62,000 nt of DNA, taken from positions 7,080,001 through 7,142,000 of the forward strand of contig NC_135549.1 in NCBI RefSeq assembly GCF_964340395.1, in the 5' to 3' direction. The translations under genes were made by a program, and so were the position numbers. Positions 12,540 through 27,476 of this stretch are shown one piece after another. Each line of letters opens with the position of its first letter. Within the stretch, counting starts at the first letter, position 1. The notes beneath the pieces were generated by a model that worked only from the letters and a program-made list of their open reading frames with translations, did no database searches and had not been told where the DNA came from. Origin of the DNA: Glandiceps talaboti. Its lineage: Eukaryota > Hemichordata > Enteropneusta > Spengelidae.

Positions 12540-15500
12540 GCCTTGAGGCTAGAAATTAGTACGGGTGAATGATTGAAGTATTTCGGGTCAGAATCGCAAT
12601 GTAATTAAATTGAATTTAATCATTCACTTCTCCATGCAGTAAAAGTTCGACATCGGTCAATATAGCAAGCTGGTACTCGACATAGCCGCCCAGCGTGACT
12701 CCTCCTTCTTTATTTATGGAGTCCAGCGTCAGATGGTTGCAAAAAAAAAATAGTATCTTACATACCTGGCCAGTTAAAACTATTCCTAAACCATTAGTGA
12801 CCGCGTGTTGCTCACATCTACCAGCAAAATTGGTTGTGCATCAGTTATCTAGATCAGGTTTAATAGGAGCCAAGAAACGAGATCGATTCCACAGAGAGTG
12901 TAATGATAACTTACACAGCTTGCATTTTATAGCACTAGCGTGTGTCCTAGATAAATGTACATTACAATTAAACTATAGCTGTTCTGCCGAAGGTCGGTAT
13001 ATCATTAAAGCACACGTGCCTTATTATTGTGACTAGCTACCTATATACCACGAATGTTGTGACCTGATTCGTATCGGGTGATTTATGATGTATAACGTTT
13101 ATGTCAACATTTTAAATAGTTTTAGAGGTTATACTTGGACCAGGAAATAATGTAATTTGTACTCATCACTGGTATAAAAAAACACGTCCCAATCAAGTAA
13201 ATAAAATACATGGACATTTTTGACTAGTTTTATAAAAAAAAAGACGCGTATAAAATTATTATATCTGGAATTATATATATCGATGACGTAAAACCTGATA
13301 ATAAAACGTGATTATGTTTATTACTATTATAAATATGTTAACATTTATAGTTTAGCATTTACATATTTGAACATAGTAGAATAACACACTGCCAGGGCGT
13401 ACAAGTTCAAATAGTCAAGTCTTGCTGATGTCTACCGTGTGCCTAGGTCAAAGGTCATGTCAACATGCTGTCTGTTTTTTGCTTTGTTGGTAAATGGAGA
13501 TTATAGTATATATCGTCTTTATATCTCAATGGTAAGGTAATTTCAGTTTCAATACTACACGATGTAGACTATCAAATAGATAACAGTTTCATCTTTACCT
13601 GGAAATGAAGAGGACACTGTAACATGATTAATCGCTAGCATCTCGCCATCTGAATGAATCTCCCAAAATGTCTGCCAGATACATGTATATTGATCCTTGT
13701 CGGAAGCATCGTGTCCATTACCACAGGTGATTCTATCGTTGACGGTATCACCAATCAATTGGAATGGTTACAGACGTCCAACATACATGTATGTGTGATA
13801 TTAATATATGCAAGGACAGTGTCCTTGACAACCAAATACCAGTTCAAACTCATTAAGTTATTTCAATGGCAAGTCAGGTGAAATAATAAAGCAGAAGTCC
13901 TAAACACAACATTGTGTTCTGTTTTTATCAAAATCTATTCTATTCATTGACCCCCATTGAATTCCAAAATAAAAGTGTCGGAGAAGCCACATTGAAAATT
14001 TACGCGCGAATAGAGTTCACCAGAAAAGGAAACGCCTCTCAAGGTAACTATTCAGATATCAAATAACGAACAATCAAATAGCCACTGGTGTATAAACAGA
14101 CAGTTTCTAATGACCGACAAAAGTACTTCAAAACATTTATAAAAAACCACAAAATGGCAAACGCAGTTGGTTGGTGAGATAAGTATATTACATGTATGTT
14201 ATATTGCCATGGGTGCAAAGTAGTAGGTCCAAATGTATTCCATGTTATTCAGAAGTCAGGATGCGGGCCATGACCACAATTGCAAGGAAGTTTGAAACCA
14301 TTTGGACAACTGAGGTCATTTTACAGTGTGTTTAGCCCTAAAAGAATCACTGGTTTAAACTTTTATTGGATGAGTAAGGTCTCAAAACCATTGCTGTCCC
14401 ATCGATATAATTTACAAGTGTACCATTATCCGTAGAGATTCTCCACGACCGTATCATCCGTATGAAGTAAAGTGTTGCACCATCACAGCTACATTTATGA
14501 CGACCCGTACAAGCAATCGTTACCTTTGTTCCTATTGGGAGTGTAAGCTTAAGTAAAGATAATTAATTTCTGATTCAAGATCCGGTTTATGTGCTGATAT
14601 AACAACTAATATTAGACAAGCGTTGATCAAGTGACGTCAATTTCACACGACATGAGGTAGACACATATAGATGAGAGGTGTATTTTAGCTGTTGTCATCG
14701 GAAACTAAAAAGCAACGGAACAGTCTTCGAATTTCACGCTATAATAGGCACCAAAGTGGTTTAGATGATCCGTCAACGACATAGGATTAGTCTGCAAGCT
14801 ACACTGAATGACATTTCACTAGATATTTTTACTGTGTTGAATGCTACAAGGCTAGAAATAGGAGAGTGAAAAGGGATTAGAACAACTCTAACTCGTATTA
14901 CCAAATGTCATGACCTTATATCGTTTCTACTTCCTTTTCTCTCTCATCTGACTATCTAATTAAGTTGGAAAAAGAAGGAAATTGACTTTCTCATTGACAG
15001 TAGGATACGATCTCTGTTAATGGTTCCGGCAAAGAAAGAAGACGTCCTACAAGATTATGAAAACGATGTTTAGACGGTTTTACGAACATCAAAGTGAAAA
15101 TAAAGATTAATATGTCCTTGACTTATTTCCGTATTTCAATTTCAAGTTGATGAATTGTTTTTTTTAACAACTGTAGGATTTGTAGAACGATACCACAAAT
15201 AATTGGAACCGACTCTTTTAGCATAAATGGTTGCCATAGTGATGTTTTACAAGCCTACCTTATCTTGTAATAAAGATTAGTTAAATGTCCATGTAGGATT
15301 AAAATTTAGGAGAGAAAACATCGCTGACAGTGCTATAGAAAACAATTAGCCCTGAATAAATGAGTGCTCCTACCTAATCCTTCAGACTCCACTGATAAGA
15401 CAACACTAATATGAGAACCTGGGAATGAATCATGAGCCTTTAAATTTACTCACCCATTTCAAATATTACATTGTTGTAGAATTGTTATAGGTTGGTTTTA

Positions 15501-17523
15501 TCATATTCCTTCTGTATAACTGCAATTTGGGTACAACCAAGATTTGGTCGTTCGCAAAATACAACCCAAGACCTAAATTTGGTTATTAGATAAGATTGGT
15601 CGTTCAAAAAATTCAACCCTTTACATTTGTAAGACCTAAAAAGAACCATATATATTCTCCTTTCTTTGTTTACACACTTTTGACCCCTTACTGTGATGCA
15701 CAGAATCAAGTGTTTCATTATGAATAAGGTTCAGAATAAAGGACCCTACAAGTATTATAGAGGCGCCATATGAAGACCTCCCTAAGGCACAACAGTTAAC
15801 AAAATGGCAAGATTAAGAATATTCTTTCTAGAATTACTGACACAGTTGATATCACATCAAAGCGAGTCACTTATCATAAATCGTCCTGTGACAGCAGCAA
15901 GTCAGTGATCGTAAACAACGCGTACTTCATATTTCATTTCATCGATGTATATGCAAAATTTAATTCGCTAAACTTGTCTCCACAGTTGTATTTGATCGTA
16001 CCACATTTGTCTGCAAACAGCAGAATGTATACAATTGTAATAAACAGTAATAACGGTGATATTGTCACACATGAACTTTTCGACTTGCGGAAATATAATT
16101 TCCAACAAACAAACTACCAGTGAATGGTGGCCTGCCTGTAGAGTTTTTTTTGTACGCATAATAAATTCATACCAAACACGGAATTTTTCATTGGCAATCG
16201 TAATGGTAGTCTATCAGCTAGCCCTCGGATGTTCTTCCGATAAAATACGACACACAGCCGAACAACGCTATCGAGGATGGAACCAGGCCTCACATGCGAA
16301 CTTCGTTCGCTTTTAGTTATAGCATTGAAAGAAAGCCCGAACGTCTAGCAGCAAGACTATCGTAATGGCAAACACGATAAACACTTGAAACAATGGGGTA
16401 AATTTCTTCAGGTTCTAGATCCAGTGCAGTGACAAGAATTATATGTAACTATTTCCAGTATCGATGTTTGTGGTGATATTATTTGCTTCTTTTGACTTCA
16501 ATAAAACAGTGAAACTTACAGCGATTCCCTTATGAGTCCCAGTGACCTTTTGACCTTTGACTTAATTATCTTTTAGACATTTATCACAACAAACTTATCA
16601 ACAGCTACCCCTCTTCCAATAAATCTTGGTGCTGTTTTTCCCTAATTGGTAATAAAAATGTAATGCATATATATTTATTTATTATCTTGTAGTTCAGAAA
16701 CCATATGCCACGACTATTGATAATCGTAATACTAAGCTGACGGCGACTCTTTGTGTGCAATTACAATAGTAATGGAAAATGGATATGTATACTTACTACA
16801 TTTAAAGTACGCATATTTTTTTCGTTCTATTCCCAAAACGAAAAGATGTACACAAAACTGACAGCCTTTTTGGCGATTGATTTCCACAAAACCGTTGGGA
16901 TAACCGACGCCATCATTGTCAGAATAATGATTTATTACTGAGACCCTTTCCCAGGTGTATAGTACTTACTATTACATTGATCTGAGAGGAAATTAAAACA
17001 TTCTAATCACCTTTTGAAGATGTCGTCATGGTTTTTCTTCTCCAAACACAAAAGTGGAGAAACCTATATAATAATAGACGTTATATTATCAACAATCGTG
17101 ATGAAATTAATTTGATTCCAGCTGCATTCACACGAAATGACTCCATAGCCTGTCAGATTACTTACGTCTATAGTACAATATGAAATAGGTACTGGTGAGC
17201 GTCTGTTTTTCATTTCAGAAATTAATAGCATGACCTCAGTTTCATATCCTATATTTATCAATATCCTTCTGTAACAAAACGAAGATTTAACACAAGTTCC
17301 GATATCGTGTTTGATGTGATTAACTTGGCTTTAAACACCTGGTACATGTCTCAGCTATTTTGGGAATTTGTCATATCATAAAATGATTAATGTTGATAAA
17401 TTTTGTGGATTTATTTCTCCTTTTTAACATTTTGATAGACACTTGTATTTTTGCCCTGAAATGAAATTTTAAAATTACTTGCAATTGTGATAAATCAATA
17501 CCTTTTCACGAAGATAGGCCGAC
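12540..17523. other. Intronic stretch with no gene seen
   Basis: Unique AT-rich sequence. A short direct repeat is present near 15540 and 15593 (GATTTGGTCGTTC and AGATTGGTCGTTC, about 53 bp apart). The reading frame at 12695-13036 has no ATG start and no recognisable product. Confidence 0.5.
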
Positions 17524-17579
17524 AGTATGTATGTATGTATGTATGTATGTATGTATGTATGTATGTATGTATGTATGTG
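17524..17579. repeat. (TATG)n microsatellite
   Basis: About fourteen tandem GTAT/TATG tetranucleotides. Confidence 0.95.
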
Positions 17580-19530
17580 TTACTGACTATCCCACTTGGA
17601 CTTTTGTAGCTTGTAATAGCTAAGACAAGAATGACTTCCTATAAGTTATATTATTCCACTTTAAACTTTGCACGTCTGTATTATGATGACAACAAATGCT
17701 TCAGACATCTTTTCACAAAATATTCTCACTCAATTCGACCTGGAATGTTTGAAGAGAAAGCCATGGACAATATCGACTTGGCTGTATTATACGGCTTTTA
17801 TAGTTTACCTAATCCCATATGATCGAGGGTCCAGCTCACAATAGAGGATTTTGTTCAACTCTTGTATTAAATCCTTAAATGTTCTGTCAGATGTATGTTA
17901 CCTATAGAAAAGAAAACCATGCCCATCGTACGATGTTCAGTGCGATCGCAAGGTAGACAATTGAAGTCAAGTTTTCAATTCACATCGAAGCCTTTAATGT
18001 AGATGCGTGCAGAGTTACATAGCTAGATACTGGAAGATCTTGAATAAAGTGCAAACCATGTTTATTTGACATGAGATGGACTCGAAGACCCATTTCCTTA
18101 GGGTATGATGAGAACTAGTGAACCAACCCATGCATGTAAGATTTACAACGACCTCCTACTTCAGTTTACCATCGAATGTCGCCTAGCTACTACAGTATAT
18201 TACAGTCTGTTGGATACATTCATGCCCCTTTTAGCAACACCATCGTTTTCACAGGCTAGAAAATCTGTGGTTATTAGTAATGGCACATATGTTTATATAT
18301 ATACATAAATAACTGTGGTCTATATATAACGGAAGCAAATTGACTTGCATCTCTTATATATTTGTAATACATATTGTTTCATCGAAGAAATATAACACAC
18401 TTTGTTGTTGAATTACCCATGACAGTAGCGTTTACAAGCCCGCGGGGTTTTCTGATGTTCTGGAAACTGATTAATATATTGGACTTGTCTCCAGTGATTT
18501 GGGGAGATCACGTAGTGTGAAGATAATTCGTCTAACTAAACATGTTTGAATTACACTATCTAACGCATATCCTCTCGATCAGTCGTCTCATCGCGATATA
18601 TGAAGGGGTCACGCGAAGGTGAAATTCGTAAAATTTATTCAATACCTTTAACTCAAATAGGCACCTGGGATTTCAGGAGATGGCCATTGCAGTCGGATAG
18701 ACCATCAAACGTGATGGTTTTTTTGTACAGATGTTTATATTTGTGCTCATCATATTCTGTTTATTAGTAATAGGATCTTGAGGTACAAAATTAATTTTGC
18801 AAACGTCGGTATAAACTTATCTTTGCTTAGTGACAAAATATTTACAAGTTTATCTATTATTTAACCTTTTAAGAATATATGTAAAGTAGTTTGTCGGCTT
18901 GACATTTAGAAATGTAGCTATTACAGGTAGAGGTTGTCATATATTCATAGTGATCCAATCCTACTGATCCCATCCTTGCTTTAAGATATAATAGTGTTAA
19001 TGCTTTGGAATATATCAGTATCATCGTTACAGGCCTGGTATGTTTTTTTTAATTATCAGCTTGGATGTCTACATCACTATTATAGTGAAAGCAGAATAGT
19101 AAGCCGTATTGCTTCTTGAATAAAATGCGGATTTCTGTACTTTCATTTTTACATGTTTTACTTTGATTGTATACTGGATGGCATGAAGACATTATTGCCA
19201 GTGGGTGTATCTAGTGAAGTAAGTGACTTGAATGGCGATCCGTTCTGGTAAATTGTCTGCATAGCCATAGAATAACGATTATTTTGAAATTTAATCAAAG
19301 TTTCATTTGTAAAACCTGTAACAGAGGTATAGAGATAGACTTCAGGATTACCTAATGACTTATTTAATCAACATTATTGGAGCGCAATTGTAGTGAGAGA
19401 TAAAAACGGAGCTAATAAGACATAAAGCTTTCTTTGAAAGGGTTAATAGCACAGTTTTAATACCAATAACAGCACGATGAAAAATGTATCAAATCAATCA
19501 ATATTTGATCAACGCAAGTTCTCAAATAAT
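17580..19530. other. Intronic stretch with no feature seen
   Basis: AT-rich unique sequence without supported exons or repeats. Confidence 0.5.
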
Positions 19531-19531
19531 T

Positions 19532-19584
<53 letters not shown>
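19531..19584. repeat. (GT)n microsatellite
   Basis: About 26 GT units with one GAGTG interruption near the start. Confidence 0.95.
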
Positions 19585-19585
<1 letters not shown>

Positions 19586-22500
19586 TTAATAATGAGACTA
19601 TATGTGAATCAACAAGTACATGTTACGTAGAACAAGTTCATCTGCCATTTGTGATTAGCTCCCACTGTTGTGTGTTCATGCCGCAGTAGGGTGACCGGTT
19701 CTCTAGCTCGCTGATTATTGTTAAGTATACCAAATACGTAAAGGTACAACATTTCGCCCTAAAAACTGTGCACATTAGAAAAAGATGCTCATATTTCATC
19801 TGAAATATGAATGACATGTTCTATATTAGCGAGAAGTAACTCTTTAGGGAGCGGATGGAATTACAACTCATTGAATAAGATTAGCGATTTTGTCAAGTCG
19901 AATCCCTTAGTGGTCTGAGGTCGAATGTAGCTGTGTGTGTTGTTTTATGTTACATATAAAACTACTGTGTCTAGAAGGGCGATTACATTGTAAAATACTC
20001 AAATGTTAGAAACATCGTATTATAAGATATAAATCCCATAAGAGATATTTCCCTAATAACTACAAAGAACATAGATAAATAATTCACGTACATGAAACTT
20101 AAGTACTGTAATGATGCCACGCTTTCTTAATGTTGGTTTACAAATGAACATGGCTTTCCTAATACCATGTGTCGTCATTGGAAATACCAACCTGACTTCG
20201 AGGGGGAACAATGGCGTGATTATTTCACTACTGACAAGGTGTATATAAAGTTGGGATTATTTTCATATTCAGATTCTGATTGAATTCAGAAACTTCAACT
20301 TGCATTACTTCAGTGTGGAAGTCCCAAAGTACTCGTGAGGAAATTGTTTATTCACTATTAAACAAAACGGGCATTTAATATTAAGCATTTTTACAATGTA
20401 AACGAGCGTTGAAATTTTAATAGCGTCGGTGCTTTGGTAAACGGTGAGTTCTTGCTCGTTTTCTTTCCAAATTTAGCCGCGTAAATGAAACTCTCTTGAA
20501 TTCTTTGATGGGTTATCAGATTACAAGAACAGAGAATTGCAATTTGTAATTTATGATATAGGATATGTCACGTCCAACATAAGCTTACAAATATCATTTC
20601 ACCAAGTCTTCTGGTGAAAAACAAAACTTTTATGACGATTTTAGGTTCAAAGGTCAGGATATAATTTAGCTCAAAAACAATACCTTTTATCACGTGACGA
20701 ATCACGACTATTGATTATTCACTAATGAAACTCATAAAGGACTCAGTAACATTTGACTACTAATATGCCGACCGTGGTCCACCCCACCCCCTCTCCTCAC
20801 CTCGCACAGTGTGTGGTGAGATTTTGTTGAAAATATGAAACTGGGTAAAAGTTACAAATTACATGTAAATGGCAATCATTCGAGCTCTTCATCGGATCAT
20901 ATGATGATGACGTACATGATCGTGAACCTGATAAAATCCACGGTCCATTAACTTGATAGAACCTCATGGGACCCTCTCCAAAAATAGAAAGAACTGATTG
21001 TCGGAAGTTCACCGAGAGATAAATGAATCTGGGGTCAGTAAAGTTTACGCCGGTTTACTGTAGCATTTCCATGCTAATGATAGGGTATAGTAATATAGAT
21101 ATCTACACCTGGGCCCTTTTACGTGTTTCACATATATACATAGATTCATCCATCAATCGATGGAGGCGGGAAATCTGCAGCTATCGACTGAGATAAAGAG
21201 CTTATTAGATTAAGATCACGTTCAGCCAAGTGTGATACGATTATGTGATAGAGACGGATAGTTGGGCTTAGCGAAGTATATCGTTAATAGCGCTAGAAAG
21301 TTAGAAATAGTTAGATTTCACGATATGTTCGGGTATTACTGTTTACTAGTGTGTAACGTGTGTTATCGATGATTTATAACACTAGTGTAATGATGGAAAT
21401 CGTATAACATTTAGCAGTTACTTGCTATTGCATTTTATACAACGACCTGCCTATATGTTAGTGGGGGGATACAGGAACATGGCGATATCTTGGGGGTACA
21501 GCAGCCTATTGATATCTGGGCTGGGAAGCAGTTACTATAATTGCATACAACAACATATTGATACATGGGGATACAGTGGCCTATTAACATCGAGCTGTGG
21601 GGGGGGGGCGACTTTCTACCGAATATCATCACCACCACCACCACCATCATCATCATAGATACAAATATGGCATCAAATAAGAATGTACTTGTACATTCGA
21701 CCTCTGCAAGCACTTTCCTCTCAGTTCAATGTTTTTACCAAATCGCTAAACAGAGTAAGATGAATGTGTATACTCAGACAGACAGAGTTGTTATCCTAGC
21801 TAAATACATCATCATGTTTTAACTTGTCCACTGGTACATGTATGCATCGCTTAATTCCAGTCTCATGGGACCAGAGTCGTCTTCATAATACTATTCATAT
21901 TCAACTGGAAGGACTTCAATATCCACAGACTTTAAATACTGCAATCAGTATTCACACAGCGGTGTGTGCTATTACTTTTATTTATTTAGATACCATTAAT
22001 ACTTGAGGCTATAGTATTGTGATTCCACGTTCTGATATGGACCCGGGTGACGTCATCATTGCTATTAACACCGACTAGAGAACAGTCTAGTAATTACTCC
22101 AAATAGTTTACTTTTCTAATGTAACATTAATGTAGAGTTCATCGAAGGTCACTGCACATCGTGGCACTATAAATGATCGTAAAATTGTGTATGTATCCCG
22201 GGGGTGCTACACCCAATCTCACTAACGGAATGGATTGTAACAAACTCTGCAGGTGAATTGTTATGTTGAGGGATTTTGACACCTCCTAATAACCCATTGT
22301 TCTTGTGCTTTCACCTGTCTACAGACAATGTATTGAAAACAATGCCTGTTTTATTTTAAAATGGTCTGTCTTATGTGTTGTAGCTTTGTTAAACAAATCA
22401 TTCGAAAATGAGTATTACATTTACACCTTTCTACAAATTAGTGACTTCTAAGTATTTAAATGGTTCACTTAACAATCAACACTTTATTATAGACTGTGAT

Positions 22501-24728
22501 TAGGTTCCGAAAATGGGAAATTGTATGGCGATAATTATGTGTCGTGAATAACATGTTTAGTCATCGTTTGGTTTGTTTGTTGTTTTTTGGGGGGAGGGGG
22601 GAGATTTTAAATTTCTTAAATTATCCCTGAAAATTATTGATCCTGATGAAATGCAAGTCGTATTTGACACAATTTGACTGATAAAAATTACAGTGTCTGA
22701 ATTATTTATTGTTTGACGTCATAATTTGACTCCGCTTATCAAGGATGTTCGAATAATCAAAACAGAAGAAGGCTAATTCGTGCTGGGGAAAATACCATCA
22801 CAGACTTAAACGCGTCTTGCAACAGATCTATTGGTTGTCCTATCTAAAATGGCGTTGTCTATAGGTACGAAGGTTAATATCATTTGAAGTGTCATAAACA
22901 AATGAGTAAAAAGTCGATTTAAGCGATACAGAGAACAATCACTTGATGCAACGTAGCAGAAAATTCAATATAGTCTGCCACGCTAATCATAGATTCCGGT
23001 TATTATCTAAAAACCAACTCTACAAATACCATGGCATATCTGTCCAAACTGGAGTTTTTAATTTATAATGATTGGGGATGGGGGGGGGGCGCCGTTTTTT
23101 AAGGAGGCGAGTTGGTTCATAGAAGAGACCAAGTTGATCTTTTGGGGAGGGGTCCGTTCTTAAGATGCCAGCCATTTAAAGGAGACATATCGATTTCGAG
23201 AAGGCCAACTTGAAACAGTAAACAGTCTTATTGATAAATTCATTGGTATTGCACATGTCGATTTCATGGCAGTGTTTGTTTTAATTCAATTGTTCTAATA
23301 GCAGTGAATAATTTATTTAGCATCGAACAATAGTTTTAATTTCGACAATGAAACCTTCGTTAGAGGTATATTCACACAAAAACAATTACATATAGTGAGT
23401 ATCTATTAAGACATGCAAAGCCACAGTAAATTAATCAAAACATACAAATGGTGGATGACAATTATACTGACAACGCCAAGTTCAGTGATACCAGTCTGTA
23501 GGGAAAAAAACACCACAAGTTCAGCGTAACGTTCACTCATTTCGACTGTACAACAGCGTACTTCCAGGTATATATCGGTGTTGATAACAAGTGGTGAAGT
23601 GAATGTGGCTGCTTATAAATAACAAATGCATTCTAAAGATATCTGTAGCTAGAAATTGATTTTTCAATCAACATATAGCAATCTCCTCCAGCTACGGATA
23701 TGAATATCTAATTACATTGATTATTAAAAAGTTACTCTTCCAAAATTTGTTTGAATTGTTGATGAGTTTGTGCCTTAAGCATAGCATAGAAATGCTCATT
23801 ACGAGTTACCAGCATTTAATTATTCAAAGCTAAGATTTAAAGAACTAAGAACTAAAGTATTTTCAATTAGATCTGTCCAGAGGGTTGAGTGTTATACGGT
23901 AGAAGCACGTGGTGAAATGTTTCCCGAGTAGCCGCTACGTCTACGGTGATGCCAATCGTTTAAGTTTCTTGTGTGTAAAATGTCAATAATCCAACTCTTG
24001 ATATTGGGAAATATTCATGATTGCTATGTCCCAACAGCAAACGCTTTTGAGTAGTCGCATAACGTTTTAAATAACGCGTGGTTATCACGAAGTCAGCGTG
24101 TGATTGCAATGAAGGTGTCAACAACTACTTTGTCTCAACTTGTTTTTAGATGCCACGCGGTCACTGAGGGTTGAAAACTAATTATCACCAAATTTGAAAT
24201 TACAAAGGACATCGCAGCGTCTCACCAAGATTAATGTTCGCCTAATATAGATGCATTTGCATCACACTCCAATGGCTATGTATGCCCATGGAACTATAAC
24301 TATAACTACTTCCATGGTATGCCCTAGTGAGTTTACATGACTCGGGGGAGGGGGCTAAAAATACAAGACGGCAACAGTTGAGGACCGGAGTCGAGGATGG
24401 CTTTAATTTGACCATGGAGGTATAAGGGGATATACCGCCATAATTTGACACAACAATTGAGTATGAACTACACTCACGCTACCGAGTGCTTATATTTGTA
24501 CTATTTTTAGCCAGAACCGTGAAAAGACTCACGCACATAATTGAATTAGCCTAATTGGACTTTTTCAGTCAAAAACAAAGTGCCAAAGAAACAATGCAAC
24601 TGAATAGATACAGCCCCAGTACACACATGTACTACATGAGGAACATGTTTTACCATAGACCCTACACGAACTTCAATGGTTTTACGTATGGTATTTAAAA
24701 ATAGATATCAAAACACGCATTATCTTAC
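19585..24728. other. Intronic stretch with scattered G-runs, no gene seen
   Basis: Contains a nine-base G run near 21600, a CAC/ATC trinucleotide patch at 21629-21657, and G-rich patches near 22590-22603 and 23078-23090. No exon is supported. Confidence 0.5.
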
Positions 24729-25725
24729 CTGCGGTTAAATCTAAGTCCAACTTGGGACTTGGCGGTAGTTGTGTGTCTGAAGCGTCGTTTACTACTAATT
24801 CATTATTTTCATTTTCAGCATCCATCTGTTCGTCATTTACTTTGTCATAATACTGCTGAACGGCACTTTCAAGCTGCCTTTTCAAAGCGTCTCCATCAGA
24901 GTAATGTCGTTGTTCTGCCACGTTGTTTTTCAGGCATTCAACTTTGACCTTTGATATATCATTATCTCGATTAATTTCTCTCTCAATCTCACAGGCTATT
25001 TTGTGTCTCTCGGGATCGGATGCTAGCTTCTTTGATGAGCTTTGGTCGGTCTGATGTGAGTTGGGTGAGGTGTTTTCGTCGTCATTTATACTGTCTTTGA
25101 GTATTGATGAAAGTTTAGTATCCTTGATTCGTTGAGTGTCAAGGGAGAAGATGATGGCTGCCATGTCTCTGTCGACTGTTGAATCGTGACTATTGGCTCC
25201 ATCCCATTTCACGTGTCTCCTGTCAGGCTGTGAAAATTCTTCTCTCGGGAAGGCAACCGATTCTTTTCCGTTTCCAGATCCTGAAACGTTTTCTGCGCTG
25301 TGATGAACATGGTTATGCTGGAAAAATGGAGAGGACACCAGTCGTGATGCATCTGGCTGGTTTTTATTTTTATCCGTTAAGCATTTGAGGTGCGACTTTC
25401 TATCCCGACATTTGATCCTTTTATCCAATTTTTCAGTTGTCCGTTTGATTGTGTACAATGCAGCAGTTGCTTTTGATTCAATGTCTTCCAATTCACTGTG
25501 CGTAGGCGAGGTACCAGCTCTCGAGCTCCGTGGTGACCGATACAATGGTGGCAATGGATCAGGAGTTTGATTTCGCCGTGGTTGCTTTGACTCAGGTCGA
25601 CTTTGCCTTCGCTGACTTATCTCATCATGGGTTTGACGATGTATTGACTGCTCTATCTTACCTCGATCCCTCTCAAGAGCAGCCAAATCGTCAATTATAA
25701 ACCTTACTTGGTTATCGATATCCAT
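24729..25725 (-). CDS. Upstream large exon of the uncharacterised minus-strand gene
   Basis: The frame is open on the minus strand for 332 codons from the ATG at 25725 and ends one base into a codon at a good donor (GCAG then GTAAGATA). It starts MDIDNQVRFIIDDLAALERD, a likely short helix or coiled coil. It continues as a Ser/Arg/Asp-rich, Pro-containing region with a second helix-prone stretch near the end (DALKRQLESAVQQYYDKV). The frame stays open for 20 codons above this ATG until an in-frame TAG. There is no ATG in that extension, so either the ATG is the start or the exon begins at a weak acceptor such as ATACCAG near 25771. I do not recognise the family. The protein is probably a disordered cytoplasmic or cytoskeletal scaffold, which is inference from composition only. 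Confidence 0.75.
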
Positions 25726-27476
25726 TTTTAACAGTAACTTTTGTCTCACAGAGTATCTTGAATTGTCTCCTGGTATACGTGACACAATGATCTAGATCTC
25801 GACCAAGGTTCGAACATAGCAACAGGGTAATGATTTTATACGGGTTGTTGCTTGAAAGTCGCGTATCGCTTATCCCGTCTACGAAGTATGTAATTCACAT
25901 GTTTTGGCGTCATCTTAAACGTTACGAGAGCTGTGAGAAGTTACTAGGCATTTCCACCTCTGACACGACCATTGAACTCTGGGAGAGAGGATTCACCATG
26001 CATTGTCATGTAAATCACTGGTGTGTGTGATTGTTAATCCGCCCTTTACTTTTATTTGATTGGAAATCCATCCCAACAAACAGTAGCGGTACCAACTATG
26101 TATACCCGCTTTATGTGTTTACAGTAAATAAATTGCTGTCAATTCTGAAGTCGATCGCAAATACTTCAGTTGAAAGGTTTGCCCTCCTAGACCGTTACAG
26201 GTAGCGTCAACTCTCTCGACCCTATTATTATACGATCCTTCGAAGCTTTCTTCGCATTTGTTCATTAGAGAGAATCAGTTCTTTGTAAATGAAAGAAGTT
26301 ATTGAAAGGTGTGTCGATTCTCAATGATGAGTTGTACGTGTGGACGCCCCAGTTACGTGTATAGACCAAGTTGCAATGACAATCATTCCAGGCATCCCAC
26401 GTTGCATAGTCTATTACATCTATTGTATCATGACTTTGAGTTTATTCAGCTTCTGTAATTTATTTTTTGGGGAGGTTTTGATGAAACAGACCAGTTGATC
26501 TATATAGCAAAACCACACCAGGGCAATCACCAAACAGTTTACATGGACACAGTTTGTAACGTTATTGTATTTGATGCTTACTCTTGTCACTTTTAAAGAT
26601 TTCACAACTAATAAAAGATATGTTTAACCATCGCGTCCAGCAACTGGCGAAATCATCTCAGAGTCTACGGAAATTAGGTTATAACATGAAAATAACATGA
26701 TACACGTATGTTTGGTGGGAAGGTGGTACGATAAATTCGAAAAGCGCCACATCTATCACGCCACGGGGACTCAAATTTGCCTCTTAATAAATAGAATGTA
26801 TTGTGTATTATGTACTTTAGTGGCCTCAATTTTGGAATGAATTGGTACTTTACTTTACTTTATAGTGAAAGACGACAACGATCCTCGTTTACAAGGTGAT
26901 TTCACACCAACCTGCAAATTGATATAACGGTGTGTAAAGAGATCACACTTACAATAAGTATGCTACGAAACCTTGTTGAACGTGACAAATAAACAACAAA
27001 TAAATGGAGTAGTCAGAAAAAGGTTAACTGCAAATTAAAACCTTGGAAGACCCAAACTAATAACTTTCAACCTTAGCGTGGGCTGATGTCAACAATTAGT
27101 AGTTTCGTAGAAACAGTCATTTGTATATTAGATGACGTCATTACTTTAGCTATTGAAGGTCGATAACATGTGTAGTTGTTTCTTTTCCAGCTTTTTCTGA
27201 CGACGAAAACATTACATGTAAATTAAAAATGTGGATTTCTTTCAGTAGGCGTCACCACGCAAGGATATATTACTGTAGTGTCTGTGGAGTAAATGAAGTA
27301 CATGTGAACACACATTAAGTTATAGAACCGACTCAGTTGAAAACCAAGGACGACATTTCATCACTGTGGAATACATTCAGAACAAACAAGGTGATTGACA
27401 ATATCGTGTTGTTAATAGCACCTATTGAACCATCAAAGATCAGACAAACACACCCCCTTTGAAAACCACTGTCAGT
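25726..27476. other. Sequence upstream of the minus-strand gene, no gene seen
   Basis: This may hold the promoter or a further 5' intron of the minus-strand gene. I see no TATA-like or CpG-rich block that decides it. Short open frames are chance. Confidence 0.45.

Noticed and set aside
12695-13036. 113-codon plus-strand open frame
   Set aside because: No ATG at its start, crosses an A-run, and shows no recognisable domain. It is compatible with chance.
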